64,000 nt of DNA from Eriocheir sinensis (lineage: Eukaryota > Arthropoda > Malacostraca > Decapoda > Varunidae). Of this stretch, positions 29,201 to 51,074 are shown piece by piece (the stretch's first letter is position 1; each line of letters begins with the position of its first letter). The notes under the pieces are model-generated. The model was not told the DNA's origin. It ran no database searches and worked only from the letters and a program-made list of their open reading frames with translations. The position numbers and the translations under genes are program-made. The stretch is taken from positions 186,001 through 250,000 of the forward strand of contig NW_026111659.1 of NCBI RefSeq assembly GCF_024679095.1. The letters run 5' to 3'.

Positions 29201-31625
29201 GTCTTTATTTCCATACAAATTTACATTATTTTATTGATATTCTGTTTTTTTTTATTTTGATACGATTTAACATTATTCTATGTGTATTTTATATATATAT
29301 TTTTTTATACACATTATTTAATGTTTATTTTGTATATATATTTTGTCGAAATTTACGTTATTTTATGAGTATTTGTTTATATATTTTTATACAAATTTAC
29401 ATTATTTTATGTGTATTTTGTATATGTATTTCAATACAAATTTGCCTAATTTTATTTGTGTTTGGCATATATATTTTCAAACAAATTTAAATGATTTTTG
29501 GTGTATTTTTGTATATATTTTTATACAAATTTTAGTTATTTTATTTGTATTTTGTATATATATTTTCCTACAAATATACATTCTTTTATTGGAATTTTGT
29601 TTATTTATTTTTATACGAATTTACATTATTTTATGTGTATTTTGTATATATATTTTTCTACGTATTCAAATTACTTTATGTGTAATTTGTATATACATTT
29701 TCATTAAAATTTACGTTATTTTATTGTGTGCATTCGTATATATTTTGATACAAATTTTATACAAATTCATGTTATTTTGTGTATTTGTATATATATTTTC
29801 ATACAAATTTATATTATTTAATGTGTATTTTTACATATATTTCATTACAAATTTACCTTATTTTATGTTTATTTTGTATATTTATTTCATTCAATTTTAA
29901 ATTATTTTATGTGTATATTTGAATTTGTATTTAGGTTATTTTATGTGTATTTTCTATAAATATTTTCATCCAAAATTACATTATTTTATTGGTATTTTCT
30001 TAATTTAATTCGATACGTATTTAGGTTATTTCATAGGTATTTTGTATACATATGTTTATACTCATTTACATTATATAATGTGTGTTTTGTATATATTTTT
30101 TAATGCAAATTTATTTTGTGTGCATTTTTGTACATATATTTTTATAGAAATTTGCGTTATTTTATGTGTATTTTGTATATGTTTTCTCATAAAAATTTAC
30201 ATTATTTTATTGGTATTTTGTTTACTTATTTTGATACGAATTACATGATTATATGTGTATTTTGTACATATGTTTTTATACGTATTTACATTATTTAATG
30301 TGTATTTTGTTTATATAATTTATATAAAATTTACGTAATGATATGTGTATTTGTAAAAATATTTTGATACAAATTTACTTTATTTTATGTATTTGTTACA
30401 TATATTTGAATTGAAATTGAGCTTATTTTGTGTGTTTTTTGTATATCTATTTTCATACGAATTTACTTACTTCTGTGTATTTTTCTATATAGTTTTATAC
30501 AAATTTACGTTATTTTATGTTTATTTCGTATATTTATATTTATACAAATACACATTCTTTTATTGGTATTTTTTTATTTTATTTTAATACGAGTTTACAT
30601 TATTTTATGTGTATTTTGTATAAATTTTCTTATACGTATTTACTTCATTTTATGTGTATTTTGTATATATATTTTTATAGAAATCTACGTTATTTTATGT
30701 GTATTCTTATTTATATTTTGAAACAAATTTACATTGTTTTATATGTATTTTGCATATCTATTTCAATACAAATTTACCTTATTGTATGTGCATTTTGTAT
30801 ATTTATTGTAATACAAATTTAAATATTTTATGTGTATTTTTTATATATATTTTTCTACGTATTTACATTATTTTATGTGTATTTTGTATATATATTTTCA
30901 TAAAAAATTACGTTATTTTATTGTGTATATTCGTATATATTTGGATACAAATTTTATACAAATTCATGTTATTTTATGTTTATTTGTATATATATTTTCA
31001 TACAAATTTATATTATTTTATGTGTATTTTTACATATATTTCATTACAAATTTACCTTATTTTATGTTTATTTTTTATATTTATTCCATTTAATTTTAAA
31101 TTATTTTATGTGTATATTTGTATTTGTATTTAGGTTATTTTATATGTATTTTCTATATATATTTTCATCCAAAATTACATTATTTTATTGGTATTTTCTT
31201 AATTTAATTCATACGAATTTAGATTATTTCATAGGTATTTTGTATACATATTTTTTTACTCATTTACTTTATCTAATGTGTGTTTTGTATATATATTTTT
31301 ATGGAAATTTACTTTATTTTATGTGCATTTTTGTACATATATTTTTTATAGAAATTTGCGTTATTTTATGTGTATTTTATATATTTTTTCTCACACAAAT
31401 TTACATTATTTTATTGGTATTTTGTTTATTTATTTTGATACGAATTAAATGATTATATGTGTATTTTGTACAAATTTTTTTATACGTATTTACATTATTT
31501 AATGTGTATTTTGTTCATATATTTTTTTTTAAATTTACGTTATTATATGTGAATTTGTATTAATATTTTGATACAAAATTACATTATTTTATGTATTTTG
31601 TATATATATTTCAATTCAAATTTGC
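26226..31625 (+). repeat. 45-bp AT satellite array, plus orientation (block 10)
   Basis: This is a plus-orientation satellite. Internal truncations include the fusion of two half monomers at about 28188 (cttattttcattcaaatac). The part 29340-30420 parallels 20040-21110. The block ends at the recurrent plus-to-minus junction at 31600-31640, here present as its reverse complement. No gene is seen. Confidence 0.94.
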
Positions 31626-31947
31626 TTACATTTTTATAAAATATATATACAAAATACACATGGAATAATGTAAAATTGTATCAAAATAAATACACAGAAT
31701 GTAAATAAAATAATGTAAATTTGTATGAAAATAAAGATGCAAAATACCCATAAAATATAGCATATTTTTATAAAAATACATATACAAAAATACACATAGA
31801 ATAATTAAATTTGTATTAAAATTCATATACAAAATGAACAAACAATATGGTAAATATGTATTGAAATAGATATGCAAAACACACATAAAACAAGGTAAAT
31901 TTATATCAAAATATATATTCGAATACACATAAAAAAACGTAATTTTC

Positions 31948-31958
<11 letters not shown>

Positions 31959-31996
<38 letters not shown>

Positions 31997-32110
31997 TATA
32001 TATAGATATAGATATAGATATAGATATAGATATAGATATAGATATAGATATAGATATAGATATAGATATAGATATAGATATAGATATAGATATAGATAGA
32101 TATAGATATA
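31959..32110. repeat. (TA)n passing into a (GATATA)n hexamer array
   Basis: About 35 bp of TA run into roughly 20 repeats of GATATA (31994-32110). It is the only extended hexanucleotide array in the window. It sits between minus-oriented satellite monomers and replaces part of one. The GATA interruptions seen singly at 18281, 38363 and 57263 suggest how the hexamer unit could have arisen. Confidence 0.95.
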
Positions 32111-32687
32111 AAATACATACAAAAATACATAAAAATAATTTAAATTTGTATGAAAATAAATATACAAAATACACATAAAATTAGGTAAATTTGTATTGAA
32201 ATACATATACAAAATACACATAAAATAATGTAAATTTGAATGAAAATATATAAACAAATACACTTTAAATAACGTAAATTTGTATAAAATACATATACAA
32301 AATACACATTAAATAATGCAAATATGAATGAAAAAGATATATACAAAACACAAATAGAATAGGGTAAAATCGTATCAAAATAAATACACAGAATATCAAT
32401 AAAATAATGTAAATTTTTATGAAAATAAAAAAGCAAAATACCCATATAATAACGCATATTTGTTTAAAAATACATATACAAAAATACAGATAAAATAATT
32501 AAATTTGTATTAAAATAAATATACAAAAGGCACATACAATAAAGAAAATTTGTATTGAAATAGATATGCAAAATACACATAAATAATGTAAATTTGTATC
32601 AAAATATATATACGAATACACATCAAATAGAGTAAATTTCTATGAAAATATATATTCAAAATACACATAAAATTATGTAAATAAGAA

Positions 32688-32697
<10 letters not shown>

Positions 32698-32776
<79 letters not shown>
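32698..32776. repeat. (TA)n microsatellite
   Basis: About 79 bp of pure TA follow an A-run and replace part of a minus-oriented monomer. Satellite resumes with caaattcacctaaaattatt. Confidence 0.96.
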
Positions 32777-32778
<2 letters not shown>

Positions 32779-35700
32779 AATTCACCTAAAATTATTTAAA
32801 TTCATATCAAAATAAATAAACAATTCTGAGATAAGAACGTATATTTGTGGGAATATAAATATACACAATACACATAAAATTACGAAAATTTATATAAGAA
32901 TATATAAAAAAATACACAAAAATAATTTCAATTTGTATGAAAATAGATATACAAAATACACATATAATTAGTTAAATTTGTATTTAAATATATGTACAAA
33001 ATACACATAAAATAATGTAAATTTGTATGAAATGAAAACAAATACACATAAAATAACGTACATTTGTATAAAATATATATACAAAATTTACATAGAATAA
33101 TGTAAAATCGCATCAAAATAAATATACAGAATATCAATCAAATAATGTAAATTTGTATGAAAATAAAGATGCAAAATACCCATAAAATAAAGCATATTTT
33201 TATAAAAATACATATACAAAAATACACATAGAATAATTAAATTTGAATTAAAATTAATATACAAAATGCACATACAATAAGGTAAATTTGTATTGAAAAA
33301 GTATGCAAAATACACATAAAACAGTTTAAATTTGTAAATAACGTATATTTAAATATATATACAAAATACACATAATAATGTAAATAAAATACACATAAAA
33401 TATTGTAAATTTGTATAAAACTCTATACAAATATACACAAAAAATAATTTAAATTTGTATAAAAATATATATACAAAATACACATAAAACTAGGTAAATT
33501 TCTATTGAAATACATATACAAAATACACATAAAATAATGTAAATTTGAATGAAAATATATAAACAAATACACTTAAAATAACGTAAATTTGTATGAAATA
33601 TATATAGAAAATACACATTAAATATTTATTTTATGTGTAAATTTGTATTTGTAAATACGTAGAAATACGTAGAAAAATACGTAGAAAAATATATATACAA
33701 AATACACATAAAATAATGTAAACTCGTATCAAAATAAATAAACAAAATTATAATAAAAGAATGTATATTTGTAGGAAAATATATTTTCAAAATACAAATA
33801 AAATAACTAAAATTTGTATAAAAATAAATACAAAAATACACAAAAATAATTTAAATTTGTTTGAAAATAGATATGCAAAATACACATAAAGTTAGGCAAA
33901 TTTGTATTGAAATACATATACAAAATACACATAAAATAATGTAAATTTGTATGAAAATATATAAACAAATACACATAAAATAACGTAAATTTGGATAAAA
34001 TATATATACAAAATATACATTAAATAATGTAAATATGTATAAAAATATATATACAAAATACACATAGAATAATGTTAAATCGTATCAAAATAAATAAACA
34101 GAATATTAATAAAATAATTTCACTTTGTATGAAAATAAAGATGCAAAATAACCATATAATAACGCATATATGCAAAAAATATATATACAAAAATACACAT
34201 GAAATAATTAAATTTGTATTGAAATAAATATACAAAATGCATATACAATAAAGTAAATTTGTATTGAAATACATATGCAAAATACACATCAATAATGTAA
34301 ATTGTATCAAAATATATATACGAATACACATAAAATAGAGTAAATTTCTATGAAAATATACATACAAAATACATATAAAATGATGTAAATAGTATAAAAA
34401 TATATATACGAAATACACCTAAAATAATGTAAATTCGTATCAAAATAAACAAACAAAATTCCGATAAAAGAACGTATATTTGTAGGAAAATAAATATACA
34501 AAATACACATAAAATAACGAAAATTTGTATAAAAATATATACAAAAACAAAAATATTTTATATTTTATGAAAATTAATATACAAAATACACATATAATTA
34601 GTTAAATTTGTATTTAAATACATGTACAAAATGCACATAAAATAATGTAAATTTGAATGAAAATACATAAACAAATACACTTAAAATAACGTAAATTTGT
34701 ATAAAAAAATATGAACAAAACACAAATAGAATAATGTATAATCGTATCAAAATAAATACACAGAATATTAATAAAATAATGTAAATTTGTATGAAAATAA
34801 AGAAGCAAAACCCCCATAAAATAACGCATTTTTTTATTTATAAAAATAAATATTCCAAAATACACATAAAAAAATTAAATTTGTATTAAAATAAATATAT
34901 AAAAAACTCATACAATAAGGTAAATTTGTATTGAAGTAGATATGCAGAATACATATAAAATAATGTAAATTTGTTTCAGAATATATATACGAATACACAT
35001 AAAATAACGTAGATTTCTATAAAAATATATACAAAATACACAAAATGAAGTAAATACGTATAAAAAAATGAATACAAAATACACATAAAATAATGTAAAA
35101 TCGTATCAAAATAAATAAACAAAATACCAATAAAAGAATTTGTATTTGTATAAATATAAATATACAAAATACACATGGAATATCGTAAATTTGTATAAAA
35201 CTATATACAAAAATACACAGAAGTATTTAAATTTGTATGAAAATAGATATACAAAATACAGCTAAAATAAGCTAAATTTGAGTTGAAATATATATACAAA
35301 ATACATAAAATAATGTAAATTTGTATCAAAATATTTATACAAATATATATAATAAGTAAGATTTGTTTAAAAATATATAAACAAAATACATATTAAGTAA
35401 TGTAAATACGTATAAAAAATATGTACAAAATACACATATAATCATGTAATTCGTATCAAAATAAATAAACAAAATAGCAATAAAATAATGTAAATTTGTA
35501 TGAGAAAACATATACAAATAACGCAAATTTCAATAAAAATATATATAGAAAAATGCTCATGAAATAAAGTAAATTTGCATAAAAATAGATAAACAAAACA
35601 CATTAAATAATGTAAATGCGTATATAGAATAACCTAAATTTGTATAAAACTAAATACAATAATACACAAAAATAATTTAAATTTGTTTGAAAATAAATTT

Positions 35701-38316
35701 ACAAAATACACATAAAATTAGGTAAATTTGTATTGAAATACATTTACAAAATACACATAAAATAATGTAAATTTGAATGAAAATACATAAACAAATACAC
35801 TTAAAATAACGTAAATTTGAATAAAATATATATACAAAACACACATTAAGTAATGTAAATATGTATAAAAAAAATATATACAAAACCCATACAGATTAAT
35901 ATAAAATCGTATCAAAATAAATACACAGAATATTAATCAAATAATGTAAATTTGTATGAAAATAAAGGAACAAAAAACCTATAAAATAACCCTTTTTTTT
36001 TAAATATACATACCAAAATACATATAAAAAATTTAAATTTGTATTAAAATAAATATAGAAAATGCACATACAATAAGGTAAATTTATATTGAAATAGATA
36101 TGCAAAATACATATAAAACAATGTAAAATTTGTTTCAAAATATATATACGAATACACATAAAATAACGAAGATTTCTATAAAAATATATATACAAAATAC
36201 ACATAAAATGAAGTAAATACGTATAAAAAAATGTATACAATATACACATAAAATAATGTAAATTCGTATCAAAATAAATCAACAAAATACCAATAAAAGA
36301 ATGTCTATTTGTATAAATATAAATATAAAAAATACGCATAAAATAACGTAAATTTATATAATACTATATACAAAAATACACAGAAATAATTAAATTTGTA
36401 AGGAAATAGATATATAAAATACACACAAAATAAGCTAAACTTGAATTCAAATATATATACAAAATACATAAAATAAAGCAAATTTGTATCAAAATATTTA
36501 TACAAATACACATATAATAACGTATATTTGTATAAAAATATATATACAAAATTCACATTAAATAATGTAAATACGTATAAAAAAATATATACAAAATACA
36601 CATATAATCATGTAATTCGTATGAAAATAAATAAACAAAATACCAATAAAAGAATGTAAATTTGTATGAGAAAATATATACAAAATACACATAAAATAAC
36701 GTAAATTTCTATAAAAATATATGTATAGAAATGCACATAAAATAAATTTGAATAAAAATATATATACAAAACACTCATTAGATAATGTAAATGAGTATAA
36801 AAATATTTATACAAAATACCTATGAAATAATCTAAATTCGTTCGAATTAAATTAAGAAAATACCAATAAAATATTGTAATTTTGAATTAAAATATATATA
36901 GAAAATAAATATAAAATAACCTAAATACAATTAGAAATATACAAATGAAATAATTTAAAATTCAATGAAATAAATATACAAAATAAACATAAAAAAAGGT
37001 AAATTAATAATGAAATAAATGTAAAAATACACATAAAATAATATAAATTTGTATGAAAATATATATACAAATAAACATAAAATAGCTTGAATTTGTATAA
37101 AATTTGTATCAAAATATATACGAATACACACTATAAAATAACGTAAATTTTTATGAAAATGTATATTCAAAATACACATAAAATAAATTAAATACGTTGA
37201 AAATTATGTATACAAAATATACATAAAATAATGTAAATTCGTATCAAAATAAATGAACAAAATTCCAATAAAAGAATGTATATTTGTAGGAAAATATATA
37301 TACAAAATTCAAATAAAAGAACAAAAATTTGTCTGAAAATATATACAAAAATACACAAAAAAAAATAAATTTGTTTGAAAATAGATATGCAAAATTCACA
37401 TAAAATTAGGAAAATTTGTATTGAAATACATATACAAAATACACATAAAATAAAGTAAGTTTGTTTGAAAATATAAAAACAAATACACATAAAATAACGT
37501 ATATATGGATAAAATATAAATACAAAATAAACATTAAATAATGTAAATATGTATATAAAAAAATACAGAATACACAAAAATAGATATGCAAAATACAAAT
37601 AAACTATGTAAATTTGTTTCAAAATATATATACGAATACAAATGAAATAAGGTAGATTTCTATAAAAATATATATACAAAATACACATAAAATTAAGTAA
37701 ATACGTATAAAAAAATGTATACAAAATACACATAAAATAATGTAAACTCGTATCAAAATAAATAAACAAAATACCAATAAAAGAATATGTATTTGTATAA
37801 ATATAAATATACAAAATACACATTAAAAAACGTAAATTTGTTTAAAACTATACACAAAAATACACAAAAGTAATTAAATTTGTATGAAAATAGATATACA
37901 AAATACACATAAAATAAGCTAAATTTGAATTCAAATGTATATACAAAGTATATAAAATAATGTAAATTTGTATCAAAATATTTGTAAAAATACACATATA
38001 ATAAAGTGAATTTGTATAAAAATATATAAACAAAATACTCATTAAATAATGTAAATAGGTATAAATTTTTTTTTACAAAATACACAAATAATAATGTAAT
38101 TCGTATCAAAATAAATTAACAAAATACCAATAAAATAATGTAAATTTGTATGAGAAAACATATACAAAATACACAAAATAACGCAAATTTCTATAAATAT
38201 ATATGTACAAAAATACACATAAAATAAAGTAAATTTGCATAAAAATATATATACAAAACACACATTAAATAATGTACATGCGTATAAAAATATGTGTACA
38301 AAATACCTATGAAATA

Positions 38317-38716
<400 letters not shown>

Positions 38717-39323
38717 GTATGCGTATATATGTAGCAAAATATATATACAAAATACAAATAAAATAAGTAAAATTTGTATAAAAATATATTCAAAAATACA
38801 CAAAAATAATTTAAATTTGTTTGAAAATAGATATGCAAAATACACATAAAATTAGGCAAATTTGTATTGAAATACATATACAAAATACACATAAAATAAT
38901 GTAAATTTGTATAAAAATATATAAACAAATACACATAAAATTACGTAAATTTGGATCAAATATATATACAAAATTAACATTAAATAATGTAAATATGTAT
39001 AAAAATATATATATACAAAATTCACATAGAATAATGTTAAATCGTATCAAAATAAATAAACAGAATATCAATAAAATAATGTAAATTTGTATGAAAATAA
39101 AGATGCAAAATACCCATATAATAACGCATATTTGCATAAAAATATATATACAAAAATACACATAAAATAATTTAATTTGTATTAAAATAAATATACAAAA
39201 TGCATATACAATAAAGTACATTTGTATTAAAATAGATATGCAAAATACACATAAATAATGTAAATTTGTATCAAAATATATATACGAATATACAAAGATG
39301 CGAAATACCCATAAAATAACGCA

Positions 39324-39447
<124 letters not shown>

Positions 39448-40627
39448 AAAATACACATAAAATATTTAAATTTGCATTAAAATAAATATTCAAAATGCAC
39501 ATTCATTAAGGTAAATTTGTATTGAAATAGATATGCAAAATACATATAAAGCAATGTAAATTAGTTTCAAAATATATATTCGAATACACAAAATAACGTA
39601 GATTTCTATAAAAATATATATACAAAATACATATAAAATGAAGTAAATAAGTATAAAAAATGTATACAAAATACACATAAAATAATGTAAATTGGTATCA
39701 AAATAGATAAACAAAATACCAATAAAATAATGAGTATTTGTATAAATAAAAAAATAAAAAATACACATAAAATAACGTAAATTTGTATAAAACTTTATAC
39801 AAAAATACACAGAAGTAATTAAATTTGTATGAAAATAGATATACAAAAATACACTTAAAATAAGCTAAATTTGAATTGAAATATGTATACAAAATACATA
39901 AAACTATTTTTTTATACACATTTACATAATTTAATGTGTATTTCCTTACATTAGTTTATGTGAATTTGTTTTCATTTCATACAAATTTACATTCTCTTAT
40001 GTGTGTTTTGTACATGTATTTAATTTCAAATTGAGCTAATTATATATGTATTTAGTATATCTATTTTAATTCAAATTGAAATCAATTTTATGTATTTTTG
40101 TATGTATTTTGATTCAAATTTTCGTAATTTTATGTGTATTTTGTATATTTATTTTCCTACAAATATACGTTCTTTTATCGGAATTTTGTTCATTATTTTA
40201 GGTGTATTTCATATATATATTTTTATACTTATTTATAATTTTATATGTATTTTGAATATATATTTTCATAGAAATTTACTCTATTTTATGTGTATTCGTA
40301 TATATATTTTGATACAAATTTACATTATTTATGTGTATTTTGCATATCTATTTCAATACAAATTGTATGTGCCTTTTGTATAGTTATTTTAATACAAACT
40401 TAATTATTTTGTGTATTTTTGTATATATATTTTTAACAAATATGCATTATTATATGGGTATTTTGCATCTTTATTTTCATACAAATTTACATTATTTTAT
40501 TGATATTCTGTTTATTTATTTTGATACGATTTTACGTTATTCTGTGTATTTTGTATATATATTTTTAGACATATTTACATTATTTAATGTATATTTTGTA
40601 TATATATTTTATGGAAATTTACGTTAT

Positions 40628-42250
<1,623 letters not shown>

Positions 42251-42612
42251 CAATTTTTGTGTTTTTTTGTATGTATTTTCTATATATATTTTTATTGAAA
42301 ATTACGTTTTTTTTGTGTATTCGTATATATATTTTGAAATAAATTTACCTTGTTTTATGTGTGTTTTGCATATCTATTTCAATACAAATTTACCATATTG
42401 TTTGCTCATTTTGTATATTAATTTTAATACAAATTTAATTATTCTATGTGTATTTTTGTATATTTATTTTTATAAAAATATGCTTTATTTTATGGGTATT
42501 TTGCATCTTTATTTTCATACAAATTTACATTATTGTATTGACATTCTGTGTATTTATTTTGATACAATTTTACATTATTCCATGTGTATTTTGTATATAT
42601 ATTTTATAAAAT

Positions 42613-43090
42613 TGTAAGCTGAATTTGAATTGAAAGATATATACAAAATACATAAAATAATGTACATTTGTATCAAAATATTTATACAAATACACATATA
42701 ATAACGTAAATTTTTAAAAAAATATATGAACGAAATACACATTAAATAATGTAAATACATATAAAAAAAATATGTACAAAATACACATATAATCATGTAA
42801 TTCGTATCAAAATAAATAAAATACACATTAAATAATGTAAATACGTAAAAAAAGATATGTACAAAATATTCAAATAATCATGTAATTCGTATCAAAATAG
42901 ATAAACAAAATACCTATAAAATAATGTAAATTTGTATGAGAAAACATATACAAAATACAGAAAAAATAACGCATATTTCAATATCAATATATGTACAAAA
43001 ATGCATATAAAATAAAGTAAATTTGCATAAAAATAAATATACAAAACACCTTTTAAATAATGTAAATGCTTATAAAAATATGTATACAAA
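42613..43090 (-). repeat. 45-bp AT satellite array, minus orientation (block 13)
   Basis: A short minus islet of about ten monomers lies between plus arrays. It starts in the recurrent junction and ends at 43090, where atacaaaat is joined to aatgtgtattttg. It contains a local repeat of the tattaaataatgtaaatac monomer (42738 and 42825). No gene is seen. Confidence 0.9.
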
Positions 43091-43312
43091 ATAATGTGTA
43101 TTTTGTTTATATATTTTTATACAAATTTACGTTATTATATGTGTATTTGTATAAATATTTTGATACAAATTTACTTTATTTTATGTATTTTGTATATATA
43201 TTTTAATTAAAATTTAGCTTATTTTGTGTGTATTTTGTATATCTATTTTCATACAAATTTAATTACTTCCGTGTATTTTTGTATATAGTTTTATATAAAT
43301 TTACACGGACCT

Positions 43313-43338
43313 AAAACGAATCTTATCCCAAATTTAAA
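43313..43338. other. 25-bp non-satellite insertion at a monomer junction
   Basis: Between tataaatttac and aaatttaaataattt there are about 25 bp (cggacctaaaacgaatctta and a few more bases) with more G and C than any nearby satellite. They match neither the monomer nor the retrotransposon. The monomers on each side are of types that are not normally adjacent, so this looks like filler DNA at a repair junction. Confidence 0.7.
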
Positions 43339-44291
43339 TAATTTATGTGTATTTTGGTATATATATTTTATAAGAAATGCGCTATTTTATGGGAATTTTG
43401 GATCTTTATTTTCATACAAATTTACATTATTTTATTAATATTCGGTGTATTTATTTTGATACGATTTTACATTTTTCTATTTGTTTTTTGTATATACTTT
43501 TTTATACAAATTTACATATTAATGTGTATCTTGCATATATATTTTATACAAATTTATTATCTATTATCTATTTTCATACAAATACACATTCTTTTCATGA
43601 TATTTTGTTTATTTATTTTGACACGAATTTACATTATTTAATATGTATTTTGTATATATATTTTTATACGTATTTACATAATTTCATATGTATTTTGTAT
43701 ATATATTTCTATAGAAATCTACTTTATTTTATGTGTATTCGTATATATATTTTGAAACAAATTTACATTGTTTTATATATATTTTTGAATATCTCTTTCA
43801 ATACAAATTTACCTTACTGTATATGCATTTTGTATATTTATTTCAATACAAATTTAAATATTTCATGTGTATTTTGGTATATATATTTTTATAAAAAATG
43901 CGATATTTTTTGGGAATTTTGCATCTTTATTTTCATAAATATTTACATTATTTTATTGATATTCTGTGTATTTATTGTGATACGATTTTACATTATTCTT
44001 TTTGTTTCTTGTATATATTTTTTTTATACACATATACATTATTTAATGTGTATCGTGCATATATATTTTATACAAATTTGCGTTATTTTAAGTGTATTTG
44101 TTTATATATTTTCATTCAAATTTACATTATTTGATGTGTATTTTGTATATGTATTTCAATACAAATTTACCAAGTTTTATGTGTATTTTGCATATTTCTT
44201 TTCATACAAATTTAAATTATTTTTATGTATTTTGTATAAAATTTTATACAAATTTAGGTTATTTTATGTACGCATTTACATTATTTAATGT

Positions 44292-44414
<123 letters not shown>

Positions 44415-45281
44415 GCAAATTTACTTTATTTTATGTGCTTTTTTGTACATATATTTTTATAGAAATTTGCGTTATTTGTATATGTTTTCTCATACAAATT
44501 TACATTATTTTATTGCTATTTTGTTTATTTATTTTGATACGAATTACATGATAATATGTGCATTTTGTACATATTTTTTATACGTATTTACATTACTTAA
44601 AGTGTATTTTGCTTATATATTTTTAAACAAATCTACGTTATTATATGTATTTGTAAAAATATTTTGATACATATTTACATTATTTTATGTATTTTGTATG
44701 TACATTTCAATTCCAATTTAGCTTATTTTAGCTGTATTGTGTATATCTATTTTCATACAAATTTAATTACTTTTGTGTATTTTTGTATATAGTTTTATAC
44801 AAATTTACGATATTTTATGTGTATTTTGTATATTTATATTTATACAAATACACATTCTTTTATTGGTATTTTGTTTATTTATTTTGATACGATTTTACAT
44901 TATTTTATATGTATTTTGTATTAATTTTTTTTATAAGTATTTACTTCATTTTAAGTGTATTTTGTATATATTTTTATAGAAATCTACGTTATTTTATGTG
45001 TATTCGTATATATATTTTGAAACAAATTTACATTGTTTTATATGTATTTTGCATATCTATTTCAATACAAATTTAACTTTTTGTATGTGCATTTTTTATA
45101 TTTATTTTAATACAAATTTTAATATTTTATGTGTATTTTGGTATATATATATATATTTTTTATAAAAAATGCGTTATTTTGTGGCTATTTTGCATCTTTA
45201 TTTTCATACAAATTTACATTATTTTATTAATATTAAGTGTATTTATTTTTTATACGATTTTACATTATTCTATTTGTGTTT

Positions 45282-45437
<156 letters not shown>

Positions 45438-45449
45438 ATACAAATTTAC

Positions 45450-49495
<4,046 letters not shown>

Positions 49496-49496
49496 A

Positions 49497-50985
49497 TGTG
49501 TATTTGTTTATATATATTCATACAAATTTACATTATTTTATGTGTATTTTGTATATGTAATTTAATAAAAATTTGCCTAATTTCATGTGTATTTTGCATA
49601 TCTATTTTCAAAGAAATTTAAATTATTCGTGTGTATTTTTGTATATATTTTTATACAAATTTTTGTTATTTTATTTGTATTTTGTATATATATTTCCTAC
49701 AAATATACATTTTTTTAGTGGATTTTTATTTTATTTATTTAGATACGAATTTACATTATTTTATGTGCATTTTGTATATATATTTTTCAATGTATTTACA
49801 TTATTTTATGTGTATTTTATATATATATTTTCATAAAAAATTACGTTATTTTATTGTGTGTATTCGTATATATTTTGAAAAAAATTTAGATTAATTATTG
49901 TGTTTTTTGCATATCTATTTCAATAAAAATCTACCTTATTGTATGTGTATTTTGTATATTTATTTTAATACAAATTTAATTATTTTTTGTTTTTTTGTAT
50001 ATATATATTTTTTTTAAGATGAGTTATTTTATGGGTATTTTGCATCTTTATTTTTATAAATTTTTTACATTACGTACATATCTTTTATACGTATTTACTT
50101 TATTTAATGTGTATTTTGTTTATATATTTCTATACAAATTTACGTTATTATATGTGTATTTGAATATATATTTTGATAAAAATTTACATTATTTTATGTA
50201 TTTTCTATATTTATTTCAATTCTAATTTAGCTTATTTTATGTTTCTTTTGTATATCTATTTTCATACAAATTTAATTATTTTTGTTTATTTTTGTATATA
50301 GTTTTATACAATTTTACGTTATTTTATGTGTATTTTGTATATTTATATTTATACAAGTCCACATTCTTTTATTGACATTTTGTTTATTTATTTTGATACG
50401 AATTTACATTATTTTATGTGTATTTTGTATACATTTTCTTATACGTATTTACTTCATTTTATGTGTATTTTGTATATATATTTTTATAGAAATCTACGTT
50501 ATTTTATGTGTATTCGTATATATATTTTGAAAGAAATTTACAGTTTTATATGTATTTTGCATATCTATTTCAATACAAATTTACCTTATTGTATGTGCAT
50601 TTTGCATATTTATTGTAATACAAATTTAAATATTTTATGTGTATTTTGGTATATATATTTTCATAAAAAATGCGTTGTTTTATGGGTATTTTGCATCTTT
50701 ATTTTCATACAAATTTACATTATTTTATTAATATTCTGTGTATTTATTTTGATACTATTTTACATTATTCTATTTGTCTTTTGTATATACTATACATATT
50801 TACATCATTCAATGTGTATTTTGTATATATATTTCATACAAATTTACATTATTTTAAGTGTATTGGTTTATATATTTTCATTCTAATTTACATTATTTTA
50901 TGTGTATTTTGTATATGTATTTCAATACAAATTTACCTAATTCTATGTGTATTTTGTATATTTTTTTTCATACAAATTTAGATAA
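49497..50985 (+). repeat. Direct segmental duplication, copy 2 (partner 40628-42250)
   Basis: See the partner block. This copy keeps the unexpanded monomer at 50470-50512. It abuts the end of the other duplicated block at about 49495, so two unrelated duplications share a junction here. Confidence 0.88.
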
Positions 50986-51074
50986 TTTTTTGTGTATTTT
51001 TGTATAGAGTTTTATACAAATTTACAATATTTAATGTGTATTTTGTATATCTGTTTTCATACAAATACTCATTC
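50367..51074 (+). repeat. Representative 16-monomer higher-order repeat unit (708 bp)
   Basis: Sixteen consecutive variants of 40-45 bp can be read here, each starting ttttat, tttaat, ttgtat, ttctat or similar. Their distinguishing cores are, in order: attttgtttatttattttga, tatacattttcttatacg, ttttatagaaatctacg, attcgtatatatattttgaa, attttgcatatctatttc, gtgcattttgcat, ttggtatatat...atgcg, gggtattttgcatctt, taatattctgtgtatt, ttgtcttttg, a plain form, gttta..ttcattc, gtatatgtatttc...cctaa, a form ending agataa, gagttttatac, and a form ending actcattc. The next unit then restarts with ttttattgata at 51075. The same order, with losses, recurs through the whole window on both strands. Confidence 0.88.

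Noticed and set aside
43377..44288. Open frame of 303 residues on the + strand, and many similar 60-200 residue hydrophobic frames
   Set aside because: They are the 45-bp monomer read in phase, with the same 15-residue pattern in every copy and alternative frames equally open. There is no start context, splice structure or known domain.
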